A DNA stretch of 64,000 nucleotides from Alkalimarinus sediminis (GTDB taxonomy: Bacteria; Pseudomonadota; Gammaproteobacteria; Pseudomonadales; Oleiphilaceae): positions 3,715,001 to 3,779,000 of the forward strand of contig NZ_CP101527.1 in the NCBI RefSeq assembly GCF_026427595.1, read 5' to 3'. The notes beneath the pieces are model-generated. The model searched no databases and was not told the DNA's origin. It saw nothing but the letters and a program-made list of their open reading frames with translations. This document shows, piece by piece, positions 9,441 to 17,370 of the stretch. Both the position numbers and the translations under genes were made by a program. Within the stretch, counting starts at the first letter, position 1. Each line of letters begins with the position of its first letter.

Positions 9441-11099
9441 CTACGCCTGCTGGGCTTCTGCTTTTAATTTGGAGCTCTCTTCAGGCTGATATACATCCTT
9501 TATCAAACCCATCACTTTACGGCTTTCTAAAACGCTAATCATGGCGCATGTAGTCATCACCCCTCCCATTAATGCACCACCGACGCCGGCGGTCACGATA
9601 TCTGCACCAGTTAGGTATAAGTTTTTAACCGGCGTGATCGGGTGCAACCAGTTTTGCTGGAAGCGATCAACGGTATGGTCGATGCCGTAGATCTCACCCT
9701 CTTTGTTCCACTGGAACCACTGCGTTGACAGTGGCGTTGAGAGCTCTACATAATCAATTGCGTCACGCAGCTGTGGCATATGCTTGTATAGGGTTTCGAG
9801 TAGTGAGTTCTGAATCTCTTCTTTTAGCTCATCATAGCCTTCGCCACGCTTGTTCCAGGTGGTGCCTTGCCACTGTTTAAACCACTTGTGGTTAGTCGGC
9901 GCTACAATTTCAACTGTTGATTTACCTGGGAACCGGTCATTCCAAGCGGGGTCTTTTGCAGATGGGAATGAGATATAGGTTAGTGGGAAGTCATCTGTAC
10001 CGTCTGAGGCCAAGAAACGATCGACATTTTCATCGTGATTAGCGTCTGGGTAGATCCAAAAGTTGGTTTTCGGAATATTAAGTTCTTCTGCTGTCCCTTT
10101 AAACCCTGCATAGATACAGACGTGAGACGCAGACAGATCAACCTTTTTAAGGTTTTTCAACAAACCATTTTTCTTTGCCACTTTCTCAGGTAGTAGATCT
10201 TCATAAGTCGGATAGATACCCGCATTACTGACGATCTGGTCGGCAAATATTTCGTGACCACCTTTCTTTAATCGAACGCCGTAGGCTTTATTGTTCTTCA
10301 CCAAAATTTCGTCTACACCAGCATAGGTAAAGACATTACCACCAGCTTGCTTAATAACCGGAATAATCGTTTCAGAAATACGCGAAGAACCACCAACAGG
10401 GTAGTTACCACCTGCAATATAATGCTTGGCAACCATAGCGTGCATCATAAACGATGAATCTCTTGGGGTAAGACCGTAATCGCCCCACTGCGCAGTCAGT
10501 ACGCCTATCAGCTCTTCGTTCTTAGTCAGCCCTTCTAGCACCTCACGGGTACTCTTAAAAAAGTAGTCAGGCAGCATGTAATGGCGCGCTTTGTTATAGA
10601 TCGTTGCAGCCAATTTAGGCAGTGCTTGACCAGCAAAATAGCGAGGCACTAGCTTACTCACATTGCCTAGCAGCTTAACATACTCATCAATCGCCTCTGC
10701 TTCTGCTGGGAAGTACTCCTTCATCTGCTTTTTAAATGGCTCTTTACCTGCAAGGTAGTCGTAGGTTTTATCGCCAATAATTATGCGATCATAGAGCTGA
10801 TCCATATAAGCCCACTCTAACTGGCTATCTGAAATCACATCAAACACGCGACGTAGCATCGAAAAAGGCTTATGCACCTCGCCCACATAGTGAACACCTA
10901 CATCCCATTCGTAACCATTGCGCTCATAGGTGTGGCTATAACCGCCTGCAGTATAGTGCTGTTCTAATACACAGACCTTTTTGCCTAATTTAGACAGCAG
11001 TGCCGCGTTGCACAACCCACCTGGGCCTGAACCAATTACGATTACATCATAATGAGTGTCTGCTCTGTCTTTACGAAAACGAGTTCCTGTGCGTTTCAC
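9441..11099 (-). CDS. FAD-dependent oxidoreductase, phytoene desaturase / retinol saturase-like
   Basis: A 552-residue flavoprotein of the CrtI/CrtISO/RetSat superfamily. The N-terminal dinucleotide-binding motif is VIGSGPGGLCNAALLSKLG with the following EQHYTAGGYSHT segment. A C-terminal FAD-binding stretch reads LYLTGADIVTAGVGGALMGG. The true substrate cannot be read from sequence; saturation or isomerisation of a polyene or a related lipid is likely. GTG 11099 is the start, with GAGGTG 6 nt upstream. It is divergent from a PadR-type regulator, and two dyads lie in the shared promoter, so PadR probably controls it. No other carotenoid genes are nearby. Confidence 0.85.
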   Translation of the reverse strand: MKRTGTRFRKDRADTHYDVIVIGSGPGGLCNAALLSKLGKKVCVLEQHYTAGGYSHTYERNGYEWDVGVHYVGEVHKPFSMLRRVFDVISDSQLEWAYMDQLYDRIIIGDKTYDYLAGKEPFKKQMKEYFPAEAEAIDEYVKLLGNVSKLVPRYFAGQALPKLAATIYNKARHYMLPDYFFKSTREVLEGLTKNEELIGVLTAQWGDYGLTPRDSSFMMHAMVAKHYIAGGNYPVGGSSRISETIIPVIKQAGGNVFTYAGVDEILVKNNKAYGVRLKKGGHEIFADQIVSNAGIYPTYEDLLPEKVAKKNGLLKNLKKVDLSASHVCIYAGFKGTAEELNIPKTNFWIYPDANHDENVDRFLASDGTDDFPLTYISFPSAKDPAWNDRFPGKSTVEIVAPTNHKWFKQWQGTTWNKRGEGYDELKEEIQNSLLETLYKHMPQLRDAIDYVELSTPLSTQWFQWNKEGEIYGIDHTVDRFQQNWLHPITPVKNLYLTGADIVTAGVGGALMGGVMTTCAMISVLESRKVMGLIKDVYQPEESSKLKAEAQQA

Positions 11100-11179
11100 C
11101 GTTCACCTCTGCTTGCTATTGTTATGGCGATAATGGTTATTCAAATGCGTTAAGACGATTATGTTCTTTACGCTATGTT

Positions 11180-11197
11180 TATGCAATTTTTTGCATA
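11180..11197. promoter_or_regulatory. Putative PadR operator O1
   Basis: A perfect dyad, TATGCAATTTTTTGCATA, in the divergent promoter region. It contains ATGC-N8-GCAT, which resembles the ATGT/C-N8-rCAT sites bound by characterised PadR proteins. It is placed to control the oxidoreductase gene and perhaps padR. Confidence 0.55.
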
Positions 11198-11216
11198 TTA
11201 GAGGATAACCGGATTA

Positions 11217-11236
11217 ATATGCAACTTTTTTCATAT
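11217..11236. promoter_or_regulatory. Putative PadR operator O2
   Basis: A second, imperfect dyad with outer arms ATATG and CATAT, 38 bp (centre to centre) downstream of O1 and about 47 nt before the padR start. Its left half repeats the ATGCAA of O1, as expected for a weaker autoregulatory site. Confidence 0.45.
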
Positions 11237-11282
11237 ATTTTGTTATTATCGCTCTCATTATTATTCGAAGTAGTTTCATCTT

Positions 11283-11837
11283 ATGTCATTAAAGCACGCG
11301 ATATTAGTTTTACTAGAAACCGAGCCTAGCAGCGGTTATGACTTGGTTAAGCATTTTAAGAGAAGTCTAGGGTATTTCTGGAATGCCAAGCATCAGCAAG
11401 TTTACCAACAGCTTAAAAAGCTGACCGAAGATCAATGGGTTACTTTTCAGGCTCACTCTCAAACAGATAAACCTGACAAAAAGGTCTACGAAATTACAGC
11501 ACTAGGCAAAAAAGAGTTGGCAAATTGGATTAGCCAGCCGGTAAAAGCCAATAGTATTAACGATGCACTGTTGGTGAAACTCTATGGCGGTCACTTAGCC
11601 GGTAAAGAAAACCTGGAGAATGAGCTCAATACCCATATCGATATTCATCAAGGCACACTAAAAAACCTTGAGAGTATAGAGCAGCTGTATTTATCCTTAG
11701 ATGATGATAAAAAGGCGCACTATTTACTCCCTTATATGACCCTTAGACGCGGAATAATCGGAGAAAAGGCATGGCTTGAATGGGCAGAAGAGGTCAAAAA
11801 CACTTTAAAACAAGCAGACATAAAAAAAGCCGACTAA
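11283..11837 (+). CDS. PadR family transcriptional regulator
   Basis: A 184-residue DNA-binding regulator. The N-terminus (LKHAILVLLETEPSSGYDLVKHF) is the PadR winged helix, followed by FWNAKHQQVYQQLKKLTEDQWV and KKVYEITALGKKEL, all family signatures. The C-terminal half is helical, as in the Vir_act_alpha_C dimerisation region. It is divergent from the flavin oxidoreductase and two ATGCAA dyads lie between them, pointing to control of that gene by a small ligand, often a phenolic compound in known PadR proteins. The stop codon sits in the loop of the terminator hairpin. Confidence 0.9.
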   Translation: MSLKHAILVLLETEPSSGYDLVKHFKRSLGYFWNAKHQQVYQQLKKLTEDQWVTFQAHSQTDKPDKKVYEITALGKKELANWISQPVKANSINDALLVKLYGGHLAGKENLENELNTHIDIHQGTLKNLESIEQLYLSLDDDKKAHYLLPYMTLRRGIIGEKAWLEWAEEVKNTLKQADIKKAD

Positions 11838-11848
11838 GTCGGCTTTTT
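11829..11848. terminator. Bidirectional terminator between padR and cytochrome c5
   Basis: A 6-bp stem, GCCGAC/GTCGGC, with a TAA loop, preceded by seven A and followed by five T. It can therefore stop transcripts from both convergent genes. The TAA loop is the padR stop codon itself. Confidence 0.85.
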
Positions 11849-11863
11849 CACTCACAGCAAACT

Positions 11864-12286
11864 TTACTTGCTGTTGTTAACCATATGCTCAACCGCTGCT
11901 TTAATTTCATCGTCTGAACATGACATACAAGTTCCACGCGCTGGCATTGCACGAATACCATTGATGGCATTAGCAAGCAATGTATCCATACCCTGCTCTA
12001 CACGAGGAGCCCACTGGCCTGCATTACCCAGCATTGGAGCGCCTGCTGCACCTGTACCGTGACATGCAAAACAAGAAGCGTTATATACATCTTCACCTGA
12101 ACGAGTGCCACCGGCAGCTTCTGCTGGAGCCGCTGCAGCAGCGCCACAGTCTTGACCCTCTACACACACGTCACCAATCGGTTTTATACGATCACGAATC
12201 GCATCTTCGTCTGTTGCTGCCTGAACCGAACCTGCCAATACGGCACCTAGTCCAAAAACTGCTAACGCTCTCATCACTTTATTCAC
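11864..12286 (-). CDS. Cytochrome c5-type monohaem cytochrome
   Basis: A small periplasmic electron carrier of 140 residues. A Sec signal peptide (MNKVMRALAVFGLGAVLAGSVQA) is followed by one haem site, CFACHGTGAAG, and an axial-Met region IRAMPARGTCMSC. The extra Cys pair CMSC in the C-terminal part is typical of cytochrome c5, where it forms a disulfide. The GTG start has GAGGTG just upstream. A cytochrome c5 gene near rep is also found in Pseudomonas. It is likely to feed terminal oxidases or other periplasmic acceptors. Confidence 0.88.
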   Translation of the reverse strand: MNKVMRALAVFGLGAVLAGSVQAATDEDAIRDRIKPIGDVCVEGQDCGAAAAAPAEAAGGTRSGEDVYNASCFACHGTGAAGAPMLGNAGQWAPRVEQGMDTLLANAINGIRAMPARGTCMSCSDDEIKAAVEHMVNNSK

Positions 12287-12471
12287 ACTTCACCTCGTGG
12301 GATATTATTTAGTGCTATTGCTAGCTACATAATGATTGGTGACAAGATCTAAGACCCCGCCCAAAAAATTAATGGCGCCATTATAGCGGTAAAGAATAAC
12401 GATAAAAAGCCTAGCCTTAAACACTCATGTATACTCTTGCTTCCAAATGGCCTTTTGAGACCTATAACACC

Positions 12472-12789
12472 ATGAATAAACACCACAAACTTTCACTTAT
12501 TGTCGAATTCACCGCCTTAATCGTATTAATTGGGTCTATGGTGTGGATCGGCCAAATCAAACAATCAGGCGCTCCACTTGCAACATGGCAGTTGGCTCTA
12601 CCGGTTGTTGCAAGCTTTTTTGTGCTGACAGGCTTTCTAAGTAACATGTACTTCCGCTGGATTAGCAGTGCGGGCGGTAAATCGGCACTAACACCTCGCA
12701 ATCAGACGTTTTTCTGGCTACTGGCGCTTTCACTACTGTCAGTCTGGTGTATTGCGGTCATCAAAACCTTCTGGATAGATAGCGTATAG
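12472..12789 (+). CDS. Small three-helix membrane protein of unknown function
   Basis: About 105 residues with three hydrophobic segments: LIVEFTALIVLIGSMVWIG, LALPVVASFFVLTGFL and FFWLLALSLLSVWCIAVI. An in-frame upstream ATG at 12427 would add 15 residues, but ATG 12472 (MNKHHKL) looks more natural; neither has a strong ribosome site. I do not recognise the family. It lies alone between cytochrome c5 and a tRNA gene. Confidence 0.6.
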   Translation: MNKHHKLSLIVEFTALIVLIGSMVWIGQIKQSGAPLATWQLALPVVASFFVLTGFLSNMYFRWISSAGGKSALTPRNQTFFWLLALSLLSVWCIAVIKTFWIDSV

Positions 12790-12913
12790 AGTGGCGGTTG
12801 TTTAATTTGAATATGATATTTTCAGATAGAACACTAGACACAAACTAACAGCCTGCGTATTATAGCCGCCTGATCTATTTGCCTTATTCAAGGCTGTCGA
12901 TTAAAGACAATGT

Positions 12914-12990
12914 CCGCCCGTAGCTCAGCTGGATAGAGTAGGTGGCTTCGAACCACTTGGTCGGGAGTTCGAATCTCTCCGGGCGGGCCA
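12914..12990 (+). tRNA. tRNA-Arg (anticodon TCG)
   Basis: A 77-base cloverleaf can be folded by eye: acceptor CCGCCCG/CGGGCGG, a D arm with GCTC/GAGT, anticodon stem GGTGG/CCACT around loop CTTCGAA (anticodon TCG, Arg), a T arm GGGAG/CTCTC with TTCGAAT, discriminator G and encoded CCA. It lies 22 bp before the left copy of the 969-bp duplication. No attachment-site repeat of its 3' end is visible at the other end of the accessory region. Confidence 0.93.
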
Positions 12991-13012
12991 TTTCTTCAAT
13001 TTTTAACCATCC

Positions 13013-13981
13013 AGATCTACCCTTACCCGCATCTTATGCACCTGATTTTATTAGGCTTATACGGTTAATGGTGCTCTAGCTCTCTTTACCGCCAATCCAA
13101 TAATCGAACAGACGATCAAGCATCTTGCTTTGCTTTTTCATATGAATCCAGTTGCGCATAAACAACTCAAAACCTCTATCGGTTCTGCCAATCGGAAACG
13201 CCATCGATAAAGGTGGTTGAACAGGCTTTGGCACAACGACGGTATAACCAGGGTTGATTAGCGTCCAAGCAGATGCGGTGGGCGCACCAAACAGCATCGC
13301 ATCAATATGTTTATACTCTTCTCGAAAGAAAAGACGAGGAGTGGCTATTTCCCAGGCTTTACCTCGGGTAAAGTGGCGTTTTATGGCATCACGGTAGTAA
13401 AACGTTTCAGGAATACCAATAATCAAATCTTCTCGCTTAAGAATTTCAGACCAACGAACAAACTCAGCTCGCCGCTTATCTTCAACAATAAACGCTATAG
13501 CTTGAGTACTGTAGGGAACCGTTAGCGTATAGGTTTTCATACTATCGGGGATAACAGGAATGCCCGTGGTTATATCCAGATAGCCTGAATCGAGCAGTTG
13601 CGCAGCTTCTTTATGATAAATCTTAACAAACTCGACAGCCACCCCGAGGTCTGCAGCGAGCTGATTCATAATTTCAATATCGAACCCAACCAACTTACCT
13701 TTGTTGTTGTTAAAGGAATACGGTAGATCATCTCGATAATAGCCTACCCGAATAAACCCACGCTGCTTAATTCGGGTTAACACATCTGCAGAAGTCAAAC
13801 CTATAGGGCCTTGATCATCTGCCCGGTCTAGATGGGTGGTTTTAACATCGCCCAAAATAAAGTCGCGTTCAATAAACTTGGTATACCCTTGATATTGATA
13901 GGTAATAGCATCAAACGTGTATCGCAAGGCAAGAAATGTGACGATAGAAAACAGGGGAATAAGCACTAGATAACGGCCAAA
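13013..13981 (-). repeat. 969-bp direct duplication, left copy
   Basis: This segment matches 26852-27820 in the same orientation with only a handful of differences seen by eye. It carries the last third of the symporter/binding-protein gene plus its 3' flank. It ends at a transposase-element terminus. Together with the right copy it brackets 13.8 kb of accessory DNA. Confidence 0.95.
13076..13981 (-). pseudogene. Truncated 3' copy of the symporter/solute-binding fusion gene
   Basis: Encodes only the C-terminal 300 or so residues of the 702-residue protein at 26915-29023, nearly identical in sequence. It has the last membrane segment (LIPLFSIVTFLALRYTF) and the whole periplasmic SBP_bac_3-like domain (GFIRVGYYRDDLPYSF, GFDIEIMNQLAADLGV). 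The coding part is cut off at 13981 by the left end of a transposase element, so no symporter domain or native start remains. An internal ATG at 13966 opens a 296-residue frame, which could in theory make a membrane-anchored binding domain, but no promoter or ribosome site supports this. Confidence 0.88.
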
Positions 13982-14091
13982 AGAGAATTACCTAGACACC
14001 CATCATAACAGTTGACAGCCCAACCAAAATACTGGATATTTAACCAGTACCCTGAAAATAAAATAAGTTTGAAGTAAAAGGACTTTACCTC

Positions 14092-14205
14092 ATGCCTAAA
14101 GCCAGAAAAACGCTCATATCACTTGAAGACACACCCTACTATCATTGTGTTTCCCGCTGCGTTCGTCGTAGTTTTCTGTGCGGTGAAGACAAACAGACTG
14201 GCTGA
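14092..14205 (+). pseudogene. Transposase N-terminal stump (37 codons)
   Basis: Starts like the full transposases ([19 protein letters not shown]) but stops after EDKQTG because the TGA of the nested element end closes the frame. It lacks the HUH motif and catalytic Tyr and cannot be active. Confidence 0.85.
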
Positions 14206-14233
14206 ATTACCTAGACACCCATCATAACAGTTG
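14203..14233. repeat. Solo left end of the transposase element
   Basis: 31 bp matching the left terminus of elements 2 and 3 with no transposase behind it. It joins directly onto the broken VOC gene. Confidence 0.8.
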
Positions 14234-14533
14234 CTGACGCACCCCAGGATCACCTTCATTGGTGGCTCCAAGTGCTAAGGCTTTAGCGTGAATAGCGTCA
14301 ACTGACTCCCTGCTTGCAAGCGGTAGCGCAATCATTACGCCATTGCCAACTGTAGCAGTCTGCTCATCAAACGGTTTAATGACACCAAAAGCCGGTGATT
14401 GCTTACTTCTTCCCCACGCGACAAACGTCTCTTTATCAAATACTCGCTCGGCTCCAATGGCCTTAAACAGCCGATCATAAAATGCCGTCGCCTGGCCCAT
14501 ATCATTTGTACCCAAGGTAGTATATCCAATCAT
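14222..14533 (-). pseudogene. VOC (glyoxalase-fold) family protein, C-terminus lost
   Basis: The N-terminal two-thirds of a vicinal-oxygen-chelate protein: IGYTTLGTNDMGQATAFYD, FVAWGRSKQSPAFGVIKP and VDAIHAKALALGATNEGDPG are typical of the family. Intact members continue with a segment like FYGAYFRDPDGNKL, which is missing: after GDPGVRQ the frame runs into the solo element end and stops. GGGAG lies 6 nt before ATG 14533, so this start is preferred over the ATG at 14548. It is probably inactive. Confidence 0.82.
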
Positions 14534-14715
14534 CGAGTGCTCCCTCATCTATCTGCTAATTAAACCCTTAGCGACCAAAGGACCCAATAATCGCTCTGGG
14601 TCCTTCTTCGCGTCAGGTAGTGACAGGTTCAATATATGAGTCTTAGCGAGATAGATAAATGGCCTAAGCTGACAGCCTTATGGCGGATACAGTCACACTA
14701 ACAAAGAACAAAAAC

Positions 14716-15450
14716 TTAATGTTTATGCGCTTGGCCGATTGCGTGACCATCTTGATCATAAAAGCCAGAAGCGCCGTGAGATATATGACCTAGGTTAATC
14801 ATTCGCATCAAAAACGGGTCGGATTCATTGTCACCAATATCGGTGTAATCAGTTGTTTTATAGTCTTCTCTTCGAGAAAATGCTTTTTGGACTTGAGCTT
14901 TATCTTCAATAACCTCAACTAACTCCCACTTAACCGTTTTGCTTGGACTTTCTTCAATATATAACTTTGCCAAATTCAGTTGATCTACCCACTCCAGCGT
15001 TACATTTGAATCGTTTGAAGTCTGCGAATACACAGATAAGGCCATGCAGTTAGGGCCTTCAGACGGGACTTTACTCAATGCCTGCATAAAACTTACGCTG
15101 ACCAACTGATACTTCAATTGCCAGTCATTGTCTGTATGTGAGATTTTAACTTCTGTAGGATCATATTCGATACCGCGATGGTAACGGTCAAAGTAGTGAA
15201 CTGTTCTGAGTTTTCCATTACTCACTCGCTCCCATAGTTCAGTCATCGCTTTTGTATGATACTGATGAGCAACCCTATCGCCATCACGCCATAGTGTGAA
15301 ATCTCTAATACTTTGTTTGTCTGTTTTATGATCAGTCGTCGTAATACGATAGTGTGCGCCTAGCTCACTACTTTCGACACTGCAATTAGCGTAAGAAAAC
15401 GTCGCAATAAAACCTAAAATAAGAACAAAAATTGTACGAATAAACATCAT
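14716..15450 (-). CDS. Secreted protein of unknown function downstream of phoA
   Basis: 244 residues with a clear Sec signal peptide (IRTIFVLILGFIATFSYA) and a mature part of mixed beta character. Two Cys residues are in the mature protein (NCSVESS, PNCMALS). The C-terminus is His-rich (HISHGASGFYDQDGHAIGQAHKH). I do not recognise a family. It follows phoA in the same direction but a good terminator lies between them, so it is probably transcribed separately. The phosphatase neighbour hints at a periplasmic role, but no function can be given. Confidence 0.7.
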   Translation of the reverse strand: MMFIRTIFVLILGFIATFSYANCSVESSELGAHYRITTTDHKTDKQSIRDFTLWRDGDRVAHQYHTKAMTELWERVSNGKLRTVHYFDRYHRGIEYDPTEVKISHTDNDWQLKYQLVSVSFMQALSKVPSEGPNCMALSVYSQTSNDSNVTLEWVDQLNLAKLYIEESPSKTVKWELVEVIEDKAQVQKAFSRREDYKTTDYTDIGDNESDPFLMRMINLGHISHGASGFYDQDGHAIGQAHKH

Positions 15451-15473
15451 GCCATACCTATAAAAACAACAAA

Positions 15474-15494
15474 AAGGGGCAACCAGTGCCCCTT
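15474..15494 (-). terminator. phoA intrinsic terminator
   Basis: An 8-bp stem, AAGGGGCA/TGCCCCTT, with a 5-nt loop, 16 nt past the phoA stop. On the minus strand it is followed by TTTGTTGTTTTT. It separates phoA from the secreted-protein gene. Confidence 0.8.
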
Positions 15495-15510
15495 AGCATT
15501 TCGACTTAAT

Positions 15511-17157
15511 TTATCTTTTCCACCAAGGCAACCAACGGCGCTTATTCAATTGCTTCTCAGCTTTTTTCTCAAGCTGTGCACTTTTGTTCATCACATGGAA
15601 TATCACGCTCTGCTCATTAGTACCGCTAACCAAATGTCCACCTGGGCCCTTACCATAAATAGTAACGTCTTCACCCGCATGAGTTTCTGAACCGAGTGGC
15701 ACCAACGCTTCCTGATGGTAACCGCTAGCCTCAGTATCAACAGAACTCAAATCAACACGGCCAGTCTCTGCTGGTAGACCATAGGTTGCATCAGCATCAG
15801 TTTCGTTGCCTAAATCACGAAACCCACGCCCGTTCGTATAACCGACAGTGGTATAAGGCATCCCATCTGACGCTAATGACGGTTCTTCAGCGCCTACTGA
15901 TACAACTTTACCTAATATCGGATTACCACGCTTTGGGTAGCCGGCAATAGTAAACACATGACTGTGATCTGCCGTTACGATAATTAGCGTTTCACTCATA
16001 TCTACCGACTCAACTGCAGCCCGAACTGCATCTGAGAAAGCAATGGTATCTGTCAAAGCGTTGTATGCACTGCCCGCATGGTGACCATGATCAATACGGC
16101 CCGACTCAACCACCAAGAAGAACCCTTTATCGTTATTGTCTAGCAAATTGATCGACTTTTCAGTCATTTCAGCTACTGAAGGCTCACCTGCAATATCATT
16201 CTTACGATCTGCTTCATACTGCATATGGGATTCGTTAAATAAACCAAACACTCGCTCAGTTCGCTCTGGATCAATAGAATCAAAACCGTACTGATCATAT
16301 ACATAAGTCCCCTGAGGGTAAGCTTGCTGCCACTCAGCCGTTAAGTCACGACCATCCGTACGATCCCCTTCGGTTGAACTTACAGCGTCTGGGCTATTAA
16401 AGGCAGGGTCTTTCGGTAAGAAGTGACGACGCCCTCCTCCCATCACAACTTCTAGCCCATCGATACGATTAGCATTCGGAAAGCGCTCTTCTAGGTTTTT
16501 CTCAAAGCCTACTAGTTGAGACGCAATATCTTCACAACCTGCGTCAACCGCATCATCAGGCATATCAGACACATCTTCCCAGTTTCGGTCAGCTGATTTA
16601 GCATAAGCGGCTGCAGGTGTTGCATGAGTAATACGTGCTGTAGAAACTACACCGGTAGACTTACCGGCTATTTCTGCTAATTCAAGTGCCGTGACCAGCT
16701 CATTACCAGAAACAGTCGAGCAATCACCTCGCTCGATATCCTCATCGACACCGATTACACCGACATCTGTTTTTACACCAGACATCATAGCGGTCATGGT
16801 ACCGGCCGAATCAGGTGTTTGAGCATCAACATTGTAGGTTTTAGCCATTCCGGTATATGGGAATGTATCAAAGCTCAGGTTATTTTCTTCACCTTGCATA
16901 CCCTTAAGCTGGCCTTCAAGAATACGCGCAGCTGTTACCGTAGAAACGCCCATTCCGTCACCCACAAACAGGATGACGTTTTTAGCTTTTGGAAAGCGAG
17001 AGAAAACCTTGTCATCGACGTTGTTTTCACCGGCCACATACCATGGGTTTGCTTTTTGATGCTCAGGTATCGCATCTACACCGTAGTTGCCGCTATAGGC
17101 ATTAGTTGCAGCGGCTAATGCCATCGCAGACACTAGAATTTTTCGTTTCATGTTCAT
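15511..17157 (-). CDS. phoA: Alkaline phosphatase, PhoA family
   Basis: Hydrolyses phosphate monoesters in the periplasm. The preferred start is ATG 17157 (MNMKRK), which gives a clean signal peptide and has AGGA about 9 nt upstream; in-frame sequence reaching 17268 has no such signs. The protein is then 548 residues. Metal and nucleophile motifs are visible: VGDGMG with Asp67, TPDSAGT with Ser117 as nucleophile, ESGRIDHGHHAG and TADHSHV. The C-terminal tail is basic (KKAEKQLNKRRWLPWWKR), which is unusual. It is divergent from a beta-helix protein, with a Pho-box-like sequence and an inverted repeat between them. Confidence 0.93.
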   Translation of the reverse strand: MNMKRKILVSAMALAAATNAYSGNYGVDAIPEHQKANPWYVAGENNVDDKVFSRFPKAKNVILFVGDGMGVSTVTAARILEGQLKGMQGEENNLSFDTFPYTGMAKTYNVDAQTPDSAGTMTAMMSGVKTDVGVIGVDEDIERGDCSTVSGNELVTALELAEIAGKSTGVVSTARITHATPAAAYAKSADRNWEDVSDMPDDAVDAGCEDIASQLVGFEKNLEERFPNANRIDGLEVVMGGGRRHFLPKDPAFNSPDAVSSTEGDRTDGRDLTAEWQQAYPQGTYVYDQYGFDSIDPERTERVFGLFNESHMQYEADRKNDIAGEPSVAEMTEKSINLLDNNDKGFFLVVESGRIDHGHHAGSAYNALTDTIAFSDAVRAAVESVDMSETLIIVTADHSHVFTIAGYPKRGNPILGKVVSVGAEEPSLASDGMPYTTVGYTNGRGFRDLGNETDADATYGLPAETGRVDLSSVDTEASGYHQEALVPLGSETHAGEDVTIYGKGPGGHLVSGTNEQSVIFHVMNKSAQLEKKAEKQLNKRRWLPWWKR

Positions 17158-17201
17158 TATTGCGGTTCCTGTTGATTTGAGTCGTAAAGGAAAGTGGGCA
17201 A

Positions 17202-17231
17202 AAATGAAACTACCTTCATTTTGTTTCATTT
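17202..17231. promoter_or_regulatory. 9-bp inverted repeat upstream of phoA
   Basis: AAATGAAAC and GTTTCATTT are perfect inverse complements separated by 12 bp, 45 nt upstream of the phoA start. The half-site centres are 21 bp apart, two DNA turns, as expected for a dimeric regulator. The regulator is unknown. Confidence 0.4.
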
Positions 17232-17301
17232 GAATGGCGGTATTATTGCAGTTAAATGAACAACGCAAAGCAATGCTCTAAGCTGTTTTGACGAAGCAAA
17301 C

Positions 17302-17319
17302 ATGTCATTTATTTGTAAT
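17302..17319 (+). promoter_or_regulatory. Pho-box-like sequence
   Basis: ATGTCAT-TTAT-TTGTAAT matches the PhoB box layout of two 7-bp CTGTCAT repeats separated by 4 bp (6/7 and 5/7 matches). It is about 52 nt before the ATG of the beta-helix gene, and GTTATA at 17326-17331 could be the -10 box. It suggests induction by phosphate starvation. Confidence 0.42.
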
Positions 17320-17370
17320 GTGTACGTTATAGGGTTGTTTGAAAATCCTACAACTTTTATAAGGCATAAC

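Larger units (their letters stand above)
13984..14233 (+). mobile_element. Truncated and nested copy of the 328-aa transposase element (element 1)
   Basis: Begins with the element left end (GAATTACCTAGACACCC), the 108-bp leader and the first 37 codons of the transposase. At 14203 a second left end interrupts it and runs for 31 bp before the VOC gene stump. The leader matches the other copies almost exactly, but the coding stump differs at roughly one base in six, so it is a mosaic or an older subfamily member. Confidence 0.85.

Noticed and set aside
11000-11329. Plus-strand frame of 109 codons overlapping the oxidoreductase start and padR
   Set aside because: It covers the divergent promoter and operators and has Cys/Tyr-rich unnatural composition; PadR in another frame is the real gene.
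13307-13525. Plus-strand open frame of 72 codons, present twice (also 27146-27364)
   Set aside because: It is the antisense shadow of the solute-binding domain and is duplicated only because the whole segment is.
15511-17268. A 585-residue form of PhoA starting at 17268
   Set aside because: The extra 37 residues precede the signal peptide and cover the promoter with its inverted repeat; ATG 17157 has the ribosome site.
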